The translations under genes and the position numbers were made by a program. A stretch of DNA of 45,540 nucleotides, from the IMG/VR virus record IMGVR_UViG_3300018080_000043, positions 1 to 45,540 of that record. One strand, 5' to 3'. This document shows positions 22,462 to 28,709 of the stretch, piece by piece. Each line of letters opens with the position of its first letter. The first letter of the stretch is position 1. The stretch is from a virus. The notes beneath the pieces were generated by a model, which was not told where the DNA came from, made no database searches, and worked only from the letters and a program-made list of their open reading frames with translations.

Positions 22462-22493
22462 CGGAGAGGCCGAGTGAGTGTGTTTTTATGAGC

Positions 22494-22540
22494 GCCCACC
22501 AACACCACGAACAGCGACCTTTGGGACCGTGTTGGTGGGC
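22494..22540 (+). other. 12-bp perfect hairpin
   Basis: GCCCACCAACAC pairs with GTGTTGGTGGGC across a 23-nt loop, just before the third tRNA-like gene. Only CTTT follows, so it is at most a weak terminator; a processing role is possible. Confidence 0.6.
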
Positions 22541-22544
22541 CTTT

Positions 22545-22675
22545 GCACTGGCGGCGTGTGGGAAACGCAGGTGAGCCAACAGGATCTTCAATGATTGGGA
22601 TAGGACGGGTGGGATTGAGGAAGTTGGACACCTTGAGTAGTAACCTCGAAGCAGGTTCGAATCCTGCCCAGTGCA
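22545..22675 (+). tRNA. tRNA-like gene in normal order with an insertion in the anticodon region
   Basis: The acceptor strands GCACTGG (22545-22551) and CCAGTGC (22668-22674) are in normal order. The T-arm is GCAGG-TTCGAAT-CCTGC (22651-22667). A long variable arm with GAG/CTC (22635-22647) suggests a class II (Leu/Ser-like) tRNA. The anticodon stem AGGTG/CACCT encloses about 55 nt instead of 7. This insert pairs CCAAC with GTTGG and CTTCAAT with ATTGAGG. The D-arm is short and atypical. No anticodon can be assigned: it may be an interrupted, degenerate or non-decoding tRNA. Confidence 0.5.
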
Positions 22676-22681
22676 TTCACC

Positions 22682-22698
22682 CTAAAACGGAGTTTTAG
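22682..22698 (+). promoter_or_regulatory. Hairpin with the ribosome site in its loop
   Basis: CTAAAAC and GTTTTAG pair perfectly, leaving GGA in the loop; the GGAG ribosome site (22689-22692) is therefore partly locked 8 nt before the ATG at 22701. This may modulate translation of the 142-residue gene. Confidence 0.6.
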
Positions 22699-22700
22699 AG

Positions 22701-23129
22701 ATGCACAAAAAACTCAAGAATGAAATAGAGTACCACGAAAAGATCTTGAAGATCCTTCACTCCATCGAAAAGGACATCGATTACATCGAGGGTCTGCAGG
22801 AAGAGCTCGGAAATGAGTTTATCCTCAGCTTCACTCCGTCTGTCCCCTTCACGACCATGGAATACCCCATCTACGTTAGTGTGAAGGCTAAGACCTCAAG
22901 TGAGATACGTGACCTCATTCAACGACTTCGACGGGACGGATACAAGAGGTCAGACCCATCCGTTAGAGAAGGTGGATTAATGAAAATCCACCACGCTCCC
23001 TTCCGCATCGACATCTCCCTCGGGTGGACAGAGTGTGAACTCGTCGTCGTCGGCTACGACCGGATTCCTCGCTTCAAGACCTTCTGTGGTAAAGACCTTG
23101 AAAATTGGAAGAGGCTCAACCAACAGTGA
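22701..23129 (+). CDS. Hypothetical protein (142 aa)
   Basis: The product has an N-terminal coiled-coil helix (I-L-K-I-L-H-S-I-E-K-D-I-D-Y-I-E) and then alternating strands and helices with S-V-K-A-K-T-S-S-E-I-R-D-L-I-Q-R-L. A C-terminal strand C-E-L-V-V-V-G-Y is followed by a Lys/Asn-rich end. It is the first gene after the tRNA-like region and lies under a hairpin-controlled ribosome site; a strong terminator follows. Unknown family. Confidence 0.7.
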   Translation: MHKKLKNEIEYHEKILKILHSIEKDIDYIEGLQEELGNEFILSFTPSVPFTTMEYPIYVSVKAKTSSEIRDLIQRLRRDGYKRSDPSVREGGLMKIHHAPFRIDISLGWTECELVVVGYDRIPRFKTFCGKDLENWKRLNQQ

Positions 23130-23142
23130 TCTTTCCTCCTTC

Positions 23143-23217
23143 CCCCACCACGGGAACCTTTCTTCTCCCATCCCCACACTGGGACTTCTTCTCCTCTGAA
23201 CCCGTGGTGGGGTTTTT
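23143..23217 (+). terminator. Rho-independent terminator with a long loop
   Basis: CCCCACCACGGG (23143-23154) pairs perfectly with CCCGTGGTGGGG (23201-23212) across a 46-nt pyrimidine-rich loop and is followed by TTTTT. Confidence 0.8.
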
Positions 23218-23241
23218 ACCACCAGGGACTGGAGTGTGGAA

Positions 23242-23499
23242 ATGACTGCCATCCCCCTCCTATGGTTCTTTGGCACCCTTTTTCTTCTCCTCGCCATCAC
23301 TGCTTGGAGCGTCCGAGGAAAGAAGTTCTCTTGTAGTGTGATTGAGAGGTCAACCTTTCTCTCTACCTTTGACAAGACTAGACTCATCGCAGAGATAAAA
23401 GGAGTCCCTTATGGTGATGAGCTAAGTCAACAACAACGAAAGAGTCTAAAAGCCAGATGGAAGAAAGAAAAGAGCCGAAAACCTACATCGACCTCTTAG
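23242..23499 (+). CDS. Single-span membrane protein (85 aa)
   Basis: The ATG at 23242 has GGAG at a good distance; a GTG two codons earlier is an alternative. Residues 4-26 form one hydrophobic segment (L-L-W-F-F-G-T-L-F-L-L-L-A-I). A basic helical tail ending in K-S-R-K-P-T-S-T-S follows. Probably an inner-membrane protein made early; function unknown. Confidence 0.65.
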   Translation: MTAIPLLWFFGTLFLLLAITAWSVRGKKFSCSVIERSTFLSTFDKTRLIAEIKGVPYGDELSQQQRKSLKARWKKEKSRKPTSTS

Positions 23500-23708
23500 G
23501 ACATGAGTGGACAAGGCTGCCAGACGGAGCACCAGATCGTGGTGTCCTCTGCAAGAAGTGTGGAGCCTCTCTCACCAACCAGTCTTGTCTTGTAGAATGT
23601 AAAGGATTTAGAGATGACAAAGAAAAGACACGTCCTCACAGTGAGGGAGAGAGAAAAACTACGATTGGGGAGAGTCCAGCAAGGGAGCTACAAGGTCAAA
23701 GTGAATGA
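23457..23708 (+). CDS. Small Cys-containing protein, possible zinc binder (83 aa)
   Basis: The frame overlaps the previous gene by 43 bp and the next by 95 bp. The first 55 residues look like a real domain: L-G-H-E-W-T-R-L-P-D-G, then V-L-C-K-K-C-G and C-L-V-E-C, four Cys suited to one metal. The overlapping end is polar and low in complexity. Real existence is likely but not certain. Confidence 0.5.
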   Translation: MEERKEPKTYIDLLGHEWTRLPDGAPDRGVLCKKCGASLTNQSCLVECKGFRDDKEKTRPHSEGERKTTIGESPARELQGQSE

Positions 23709-23889
23709 GTACTGGAGGAAAGTCTGGAAGTGGCCATCCAAACAACACCTGAAGGACAAGACAATCGACGACTTCGCTGTGAAGTTCTCCAGCCAGCTCT
23801 ATCGCTATGGCGTCACGGCAAGCGACCAAAGGCACATCCAAAACCTCAAGACGTTGCTTGATGACGTGATGGCTGATGCTTCGACCTGA
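23614..23889 (+). CDS. Small basic hypothetical protein (91 aa)
   Basis: It is preceded by AAAGGATTTAGAG. The product is rich in Lys, Arg and aromatic residues (V-N-E-Y-W-R-K-V-W-K-W) with a helical C-terminus (I-Q-N-L-K-T-L-L-D-D-V). The end runs to 3 nt before leader copy C. Unknown function. Confidence 0.65.
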   Translation: MTKKRHVLTVREREKLRLGRVQQGSYKVKVNEYWRKVWKWPSKQHLKDKTIDDFAVKFSSQLYRYGVTASDQRHIQNLKTLLDDVMADAST

Positions 23890-23892
23890 GCC

Positions 23893-23935
23893 TTCACTAA
23901 GTGAATGCTGTTCCGGCGCTGTGAGGCGTTAGACC
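23893..23935 (+). promoter_or_regulatory. Repeated leader element, copy C
   Basis: A perfect palindrome TTCACTAAGTGAA is followed by TGCTGTTCCGGC and GAGGCGTTAGACC, then GAGGAAAAG and the ATG at 23955. This is the cleanest copy; the same 13-bp palindrome also occurs inside the ejection-protein gene at 39533. Confidence 0.6.
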
Positions 23936-23954
23936 CTTAGACACGAGGAAAAGA

Positions 23955-24209
23955 ATGAAGACCCTCAAAACCACAATCAGATACCACTTGAACCTTGCCC
24001 AGGCCCTGGACCCTTCCGAAGTGGCAGCCCTTGAAAATGCTCTTGTGACCTGGAACCAAAGCATCGAAGGGGTCGGTCTACACCCAACAGATCAACGTCC
24101 GGTCGTGGACTTCTCCTGGGTCAAGACCCCCCACGAGGACGAGGTTGAGACTTTCGGTAATATTCTTGAAGCCATCGTAACTGGCTTCATCTACGGAATG
24201 AGACAGTAA
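23955..24209 (+). CDS. Hypothetical protein (84 aa)
   Basis: It lies under leader copy C. It has a strand start and helices (V-A-A-L-E-N-A-L-V and F-G-N-I-L-E-A-I-V-T-G-F), and its end overlaps the next start (TAATG). Family not recognised. Confidence 0.65.
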   Translation: MKTLKTTIRYHLNLAQALDPSEVAALENALVTWNQSIEGVGLHPTDQRPVVDFSWVKTPHEDEVETFGNILEAIVTGFIYGMRQ

Positions 24210-24529
24210 TGCCCACAATCAACTTCACCGACGCCCAACGGGCTCAACTCATCGGTTGGCTCAACCGAGAGAAGGACTTTCTTCTCTCTATCGAGTCTCT
24301 AAGTCGTCGAGTCCTCCTGCCCAAAGCTACTGGAAGCATCAGCCTTATAGGAGCAGACCTCCAGCTCTGTATCGACCTTCGGGACAAGCTTCGATCTTCG
24401 GAGGAGTTGGTGGTCTTGACAGATGATGAGTGTGAAGCTCTCTTGGCTGTGGCTGAGTCAAACGAGTACGAGGACCGGAGGGAGCTGTGGGAGGGAGTCT
24501 CACAGGTCATCAGAGAGGCAAAAGGATGA
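24209..24529 (+). CDS. Helical hypothetical protein (106 aa)
   Basis: It is helical throughout with an acidic C-terminal half (T-D-D-E-C-E-A-L-L-A-V-A-E-S). TAATG coupling precedes it and ATGA coupling follows. No family recognised. Confidence 0.65.
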   Translation: MPTINFTDAQRAQLIGWLNREKDFLLSIESLSRRVLLPKATGSISLIGADLQLCIDLRDKLRSSEELVVLTDDECEALLAVAESNEYEDRRELWEGVSQVIREAKG

Positions 24530-24711
24530 CCCTCGAAAGACCAACCCGTATTGATGAACTCACGTGTCACAAGTGTGGCTTCTCAGAGCTCTCACTCCAA
24601 TACCGCAGGCATTTGGACAAACTTTTTGTGCACTGCCCTCGCTGTGACTACAACTGGTTTGAGGAGCCACTCATCGAAGATCCAACAAGAAAACCCAAGA
24701 GTGAGAAGTGA
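24526..24711 (+). CDS. Zinc-ribbon protein (61 aa)
   Basis: ATG 24526 overlaps the previous stop. C-H-K-C-G (about residues 15-19) and C-P-R-C-D-Y-N-W (about 39-46) form a compact four-Cys zinc ribbon, with a polar Lys-rich tail. Such stand-alone ribbons may bind nucleic acid or protein; no target is known. Confidence 0.7.
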   Translation: MTLERPTRIDELTCHKCGFSELSLQYRRHLDKLFVHCPRCDYNWFEEPLIEDPTRKPKSEK

Positions 24712-25178
24712 TCAAGCTCCCCATCATCTACTGCAACACAGCTCTCGGTCATGCCAAGACTGACGACGAGATGGAGTTCCTCCAAAACGCTGGAGTAACC
24801 CTCCTCTGTCGCATCCCCAACCGCGTCCGCACCATTGCAGACCGTCGTCCAGATGTGATTGCGGCTCTCCTTCGAGAGGATCTCCAGCTACGCCAGTCTC
24901 TCAAGCCTTTCTTCCTCATCGCGGGAAAACAAGTCTACCTCTCGCACTGTGTTGTCAACGTCAGGGTGCGGAGAGCGGTAAAAAGATTCCTCGAAAGCAC
25001 AGACTTCGAGCGACAAGAGACAGACCTCATTGAAGATTTGCATACCGAAATCCGAGACGCAGTAAAGTCCGTAAAAAGAGTCGTCTATCTAAATGGAGAC
25101 CGCACCGACTGCCGAGTAGAGAATGTTCGCCAAGTACTTGACGGCCCGGTCGTAGAAGAAGATGTACAACTACATTAG
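24708..25178 (+). CDS. Hypothetical protein with HNH-like C-terminal trace (156 aa)
   Basis: It starts at GTG (GTGA overlap). The N-terminal part has Y-C-N-T-A-L and helical segments. The C-terminal V-V-Y-L-N-G-D-R-T-D-C-R-V-E-N-V-R closely resembles the N-G-x-x-x-D-N-R-x-x-N-L-R part of HNH homing-type nucleases, but the usual catalytic His before it is replaced by Tyr. It is therefore perhaps a nuclease remnant or a DNA-binding derivative. Confidence 0.5.
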   Translation: MIKLPIIYCNTALGHAKTDDEMEFLQNAGVTLLCRIPNRVRTIADRRPDVIAALLREDLQLRQSLKPFFLIAGKQVYLSHCVVNVRVRRAVKRFLESTDFERQETDLIEDLHTEIRDAVKSVKRVVYLNGDRTDCRVENVRQVLDGPVVEEDVQLH

Positions 25179-25398
25179 TCGCCACACAGCTCCTCGGACT
25201 GTCGAGTTTTACACTCCAACCCCACAAGGTCACCGTATAGTGAGGATCTACCTTGGAGACACCATCAATCCGCGAGTCCTTGCCTTCAACGAGAGCGACT
25301 GCAAGAGATCCCCCGCTCTTCTCTACATGGAGGAGCTAGAGACTCTTATCAAACGTGCATGTGGAATTATTGGAGAACCACAAGATGAAGATCATTGA
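25162..25398 (+). CDS. Small hypothetical protein (78 aa)
   Basis: It overlaps the end of the previous gene by 17 bp, with AGAAG before the ATG. It contains strands (V-E-F-Y-T-P and I-V-R-I-Y-L-G-D) and an acidic helical end. Unknown family. Confidence 0.6.
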   Translation: MYNYISRHTAPRTVEFYTPTPQGHRIVRIYLGDTINPRVLAFNESDCKRSPALLYMEELETLIKRACGIIGEPQDEDH

Positions 25399-25798
25399 TG
25401 ACCAGGAAGTAAAGTCGAGGGTACAGGAAGAGACCAAAGTCGTCGGTATCGCGACATACCCTCAGTACGATAGTCTCGACGAAGCCGTCAACCATCCCGA
25501 CTATGGTATGGGAGAGGCTCGCATTCTTGAACTCCTCAACGCACAGGTGAGGACGAATGCGATGAACGAGGTTCGTCACGCAGCCGTCAAAGGCCCCTCG
25601 AAGAAACGTCTCCGCGAGCGTGCCACAGGTGAACTGTTCAGCGACATGGCGAACAGCCCAGGGGACTATAGCCATCTCGTTGGGGATGAGGCTGCCGTGC
25701 AGCGTGAGATCCAGCGTCGAATGGATGCGATCGAGGCCGGGATGAAGGCTTCGGTTGGTGCACCCGCCGAGGAGCCTGAGGACGAAGACGAAGACTAA
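25385..25798 (+). CDS. Hypothetical acidic protein (137 aa)
   Basis: The ATG at 25385 has GGAG 9 nt upstream inside the previous gene. The product has D-S-L-D-E-A-V, a basic helical centre (K-K-R-L-R-E-R-A-T-G-E-L-F) and a strongly acidic tail of Glu and Asp. The pattern suits a DNA- or RNA-associated helper, but nothing specific can be claimed. Confidence 0.6.
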   Translation: MKIIDDQEVKSRVQEETKVVGIATYPQYDSLDEAVNHPDYGMGEARILELLNAQVRTNAMNEVRHAAVKGPSKKRLRERATGELFSDMANSPGDYSHLVGDEAAVQREIQRRMDAIEAGMKASVGAPAEEPEDEDED

Positions 25799-25820
25799 AC
25801 TCCTTCCTCTCTCCAGTCCG

Positions 25821-25848
25821 CTCTTCCCAGGAGAAATCTTGGGGAGAG
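25821..25848 (+). promoter_or_regulatory. Hairpin that hides a ribosome site
   Basis: CTCTTCCCA pairs with TGGGGAGAG (one G-U). The right arm contains the GGGGAG ribosome site for the ATG at 25854, so folding would block translation initiation. Confidence 0.5.
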
Positions 25849-25853
25849 CTTTT

Positions 25854-26081
25854 ATGCGACCTGTTCTCGACAACTTCACTCCCTTCACCCTCGCCAAGCT
25901 CAAAGAAGCTCGCCACTCTCGTGAGCTTTTCTTCCTTGAGCCCGAAGCCGAAAAACCCAAGAGGAAGAAGACCTCAACCCCAAAGAAGAAAAAGATGACG
26001 CTTGACAAGAAGGGAATGGATGCCCTTGAGAAGATGCCCCCTGAGATGAGGGAGCAGATGAAAAAGATGATGGGACTTTAG
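25854..26081 (+). CDS. Lys-rich small protein (75 aa)
   Basis: The ATG at 25854 follows GGGGAGAG. The central stretch is a Lys/Pro cluster (K-P-K-R-K-K), and the C-terminus is a Met/Lys-rich amphipathic helix. It may bind nucleic acid by charge. Family not recognised. Confidence 0.55.
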   Translation: MRPVLDNFTPFTLAKLKEARHSRELFFLEPEAEKPKRKKTSTPKKKKMTLDKKGMDALEKMPPEMREQMKKMMGL

Positions 26082-26100
26082 AGATGAACGGAGTCAAACC

Positions 26101-26562
26101 ATGCAGTCAGAAGGGGTGGTTTCACAGGAGGAAAGGAATCGAGTCCATCGACTTGTGTGCACCTTCCTCCCACCATCGTTTGATCGAGACTTTATCACTG
26201 ACACAATAATCCTCCACAGTTGGGAGGCTGGAGTCGAGTCCGTAAGCCGTTCCTATGTCCGCCATAAGTGTATCAGTGAATGGCGTCACCAAAAGCGTGA
26301 AGAACGTCGAAATGAGGAGATGGTCCATGTCCTCTACATCCTCCGAACCGAACCTCCAAAAGCCTCCACCCCAATCGAGCTTAAGACGACTGTGGAGAAA
26401 GCCGTCAAGGCTCTATCGCCTATTGAGCGTAGGATTATCTGGCTGCGTTTTTACGCCGGTAAGACGCTTGAAGAGACTTCAGCCGAAACAGGACTCAAAA
26501 GAGAGACTGTCCAACAGCTCTTGAAAAACTCCCTCTACAAGATGCGGGTGGAGCTTACATAG
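26101..26562 (+). CDS. ECF-like sigma factor homologue
   Basis: The C-terminal 50 residues (about 105-150) match sigma-70 region 4: A-L-S-P-I-E-R-R-I-I-W-L-R-F, then T-L-E-E-T-S-A-E-T-G-L and V-Q-Q-L-L-K-N-S-L-Y-K-M-R. The N-terminal part with W-E-A-G-V and basic R-R-E-E-R-R-N-E-E is placed where region 2 would be, but is weak. The protein (153 residues) could redirect host RNA polymerase to late or middle promoters, or act as an anti-sigma or adaptor. Position ahead of the replication genes suggests a switch role. Confidence 0.65.
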   Translation: MQSEGVVSQEERNRVHRLVCTFLPPSFDRDFITDTIILHSWEAGVESVSRSYVRHKCISEWRHQKREERRNEEMVHVLYILRTEPPKASTPIELKTTVEKAVKALSPIERRIIWLRFYAGKTLEETSAETGLKRETVQQLLKNSLYKMRVELT

Positions 26563-26571
26563 GACAACGAA

Positions 26572-26808
26572 ATGGAACTTCGAGATCTTCCAACAAAAGA
26601 CCTCATCGAAGAGTTGAAAGCCCGAGACGGTCTTAGCCCTTTTTGCATGTGCTATATCCAAAGGGACGCCTTCCACATCGTCTTGAAGGGTGATCCTTTC
26701 CTCAATCGAAACCTCATTGAGGAGTTGAAAGAGGAAAATGAGAAGCTGGTAAAGCTCCGGCTGGAAGAAAAAGACAGGGATCAAATGTCGTTATTCAAAG
26801 GAACCTAG
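26572..26808 (+). CDS. Small helical protein (78 aa)
   Basis: Two acidic helices repeat the pattern L-I-E-E-L-K near residues 11 and 48; the end reads F-K-G-T. Its stop lies in AAAGGAACCTAGAAATG, which also serves as ribosome site and spacer for the next gene. Unknown function. Confidence 0.6.
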   Translation: MELRDLPTKDLIEELKARDGLSPFCMCYIQRDAFHIVLKGDPFLNRNLIEELKEENEKLVKLRLEEKDRDQMSLFKGT

Positions 26809-26810
26809 AA

Positions 26811-27044
26811 ATGCCGATACCAAAGAAAGAATATGTAGCTCTATTGAGAAATCACATTGGCGATGACCCAAAACCAAAAACCTACTGGAGTACAGTCTAT
26901 CGGATCGGAGGTGGATGGTTCACGTCTGAGACGTCTCAGAATATTGACAAAGGGCGAATCATCATAATCTTTCGACTCCCTCTAGAGAAGGATATAGACT
27001 GGAGATCAGATCATCTTACACTCGATAGAGTGAAAGGAACCTAG
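26811..27044 (+). CDS. Small hypothetical protein (77 aa)
   Basis: It is compact and strand-rich (Y-R-I-G-G-G-W-F and R-I-I-I-I-F-R-L-P), again ending K-G-T with the same AAAGGAACCTAGAAATG junction to the nuclease gene. Unknown family. Confidence 0.6.
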   Translation: MPIPKKEYVALLRNHIGDDPKPKTYWSTVYRIGGGWFTSETSQNIDKGRIIIIFRLPLEKDIDWRSDHLTLDRVKGT

Positions 27045-27046
27045 AA

Positions 27047-28075
27047 ATGCCCGAACCAAAGTACGCCCCACGTCGTTATCTCTCAATCTCAACCCTTATC
27101 GAGTACGCTCGATGTCCGCGGCGATACTTCTACCGTAAGTGTGGACTCAGAACCCCAGGAGTTGCCATCGCTCCCATCTATGGCCAGGCCATGCACAAAG
27201 CCGTCCCCGTTGCCCTTCTCACGGAAGACATCGACAAGGCTTTCGCTGCGTTCTTGAGCGTGTGGGAAGACGCCGAGAAGGCTCTCTTCAACGAAGCCAT
27301 CAAGGCGGGAGAGGCGGCTGATGACCCCACCAAGATCAAGCTCGTCGACCCCAAGCGAAATCGTGGGCGTGCACGACTCGCCCTCATGCACTTCATCCAC
27401 ACTCACGCAAACGGAAAGTCAATCTACAACCTCATCGACCCTCCCGAGGGGGGAATCCAGACTGACGATAAAGTCTCTGACATGGAACTGGCGTGGGCTA
27501 TTGACATTGGTCTCCCTGTACCACTCGTGGGACGAATTGATGGCCTCTGTAAGCACCGTGACACCGGACAGAAGTGGGTTTGGGAACTCAAGACAGCCTC
27601 CCGAGTCAATGCTCAATTGATGGACGCCCACGAGATGTACCCTCAAACCCTCACTTATGTCCTCGTTGCTCGGATGTATGGTGTGGAGGTCGAGGGAGTG
27701 ATGCTTGAGGCGATGTTGGTCGACAAGAACAAGGTCGACAACATGGCTCAGCCTGTTCCGGTGATGCAACATCATCTCGATGACATCATGATTTGGCTTC
27801 AGACAGTTGGTGGTAGTCTTCTACAAGCAGAAAAAGATTATATGGGCTCTGAATGCAGTACCTTTGGAGCAGATTGTTTCCTGAAAAACTTCACCGGCTG
27901 CACCCCCTACGTCCACTACTACATGCCAATGTTCCCTTGCGAGTACATGGACCTCTGCAAGGCAGAAGACTGGAAGTCCATGACTGATCTCTATGAAGTG
28001 AGTGAGGAACATGACTTCCTCAAAGAATCCTTCCCTTCCGACATCTCAGGTGACGCAGTTCGCAAAATGGTTTAG
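27047..28075 (+). CDS. PD-(D/E)XK nuclease, Cas4/RecB-like
   Basis: The 342-residue protein has the nuclease core G-R-I-D-G (D165) and W-E-L-K-T-A (E180, K182), spaced as in the PD-(D/E)XK superfamily. N-terminal C-P-R-R-Y-F-Y-R (C23) and a C-terminal Cys cluster (about 270-303) are compatible with a 4Fe-4S cluster, as in Cas4 and AddB. It is expected to process DNA ends during recombination or replication, consistent with the Sak4-like gene downstream. The end overlaps the ArsR-like gene by 65 bp. Confidence 0.82.
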   Translation: MPEPKYAPRRYLSISTLIEYARCPRRYFYRKCGLRTPGVAIAPIYGQAMHKAVPVALLTEDIDKAFAAFLSVWEDAEKALFNEAIKAGEAADDPTKIKLVDPKRNRGRARLALMHFIHTHANGKSIYNLIDPPEGGIQTDDKVSDMELAWAIDIGLPVPLVGRIDGLCKHRDTGQKWVWELKTASRVNAQLMDAHEMYPQTLTYVLVARMYGVEVEGVMLEAMLVDKNKVDNMAQPVPVMQHHLDDIMIWLQTVGGSLLQAEKDYMGSECSTFGADCFLKNFTGCTPYVHYYMPMFPCEYMDLCKAEDWKSMTDLYEVSEEHDFLKESFPSDISGDAVRKMV

Positions 28076-28307
28076 TGCTCTTGGATCACCACAACGCGTA
28101 CAGATACTTACCTATCTGCTCAATTGTGATGAGCCAGAAGTCCCGAGCGCCGTCGGACTAAGGATGGACACAACCGTTCAGATAGCCTCCTACCACTTGG
28201 TGAGAATGCACAACGTAGGTCTCCTTGACCGACAACAATCAGGAAGGTTTACGTTTTACTCAGTGAATGAAGATGCAAGAAAAGAGCTGAAGGAGTTTTT
28301 TGAGTGA
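28011..28307 (+). CDS. ArsR-like winged-helix regulator
   Basis: The ATG at 28011 has GAGGA just before it; a GTG three codons upstream is an alternative. The 98-residue product shows the ArsR-family opening F-A-K-W-F-S-A-L-G-S-P-Q-R-V-Q-I-L-T-Y-L-L, a recognition region with S-Y-H-L-V-R-M-H-N-V-G-L-L, and a wing. No classical metal-binding Cys pair is present. It could bind the TTCACT-NNN-TGAA palindromes of this genome, but that is a guess. Confidence 0.7.
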   Translation: MTSSKNPSLPTSQVTQFAKWFSALGSPQRVQILTYLLNCDEPEVPSAVGLRMDTTVQIASYHLVRMHNVGLLDRQQSGRFTFYSVNEDARKELKEFFE

Positions 28308-28705
28308 GGAAAGACATCAAAGAAATCTCCTTCTGTTACCTTCCTGAGCCTTTTTGGACAGGAACATACAGCATCCACGATGAGGTCCCCTTCGAGCCTC
28401 ACCTAATCCACCTCTATGGCTACTACGCTGATGGTCTACTCACGGTAGACTTCCCAGGGGAGGTCTTCAAGGATTGGCCAAGTGCCAGTATATCAATCCT
28501 GAAGGACGCAGCCCAACTCGGTGCAACCATCGAAATCGAGCCAACTGGTAGGGAACCACCTCCGGTGTTGGCATTCCTGACCGCAGTGAAAAAGAACCTT
28601 GGTATGGACGAAATCAAGGTCAAGGGACCTCTGTGTGAGGGAATGTTCAAAAGAGACATCTGCCTCACAATAACTGGCGAATCAAGCCTAGCAATAAGAG
28701 AGTAA
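28304..28705 (+). CDS. Hypothetical protein (133 aa)
   Basis: It starts at GTG on a GTGA overlap. It has a strand-rich N-terminus, a central I-L-K-D-A-A-Q-L-G-A segment and a terminal strand pair. Family not recognised; coupling to the regulator and ATPase genes suggests a role in the replication block. Confidence 0.6.
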   Translation: MRKDIKEISFCYLPEPFWTGTYSIHDEVPFEPHLIHLYGYYADGLLTVDFPGEVFKDWPSASISILKDAAQLGATIEIEPTGREPPPVLAFLTAVKKNLGMDEIKVKGPLCEGMFKRDICLTITGESSLAIRE

Positions 28706-28709
28706 CGGA

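Noticed and set aside
21909-22574. A 221-codon open frame through the tRNA-like region
   Set aside because: It crosses both tRNA-like genes and a strong terminator, has no ribosome site and an unnatural composition.
22134-22675. A tRNA split by a group I intron between the 5' half of gene B and the next 3' half
   Set aside because: The downstream 3' half has its own matching 5' acceptor strand, a terminator lies between, and no group I core sequences are visible.
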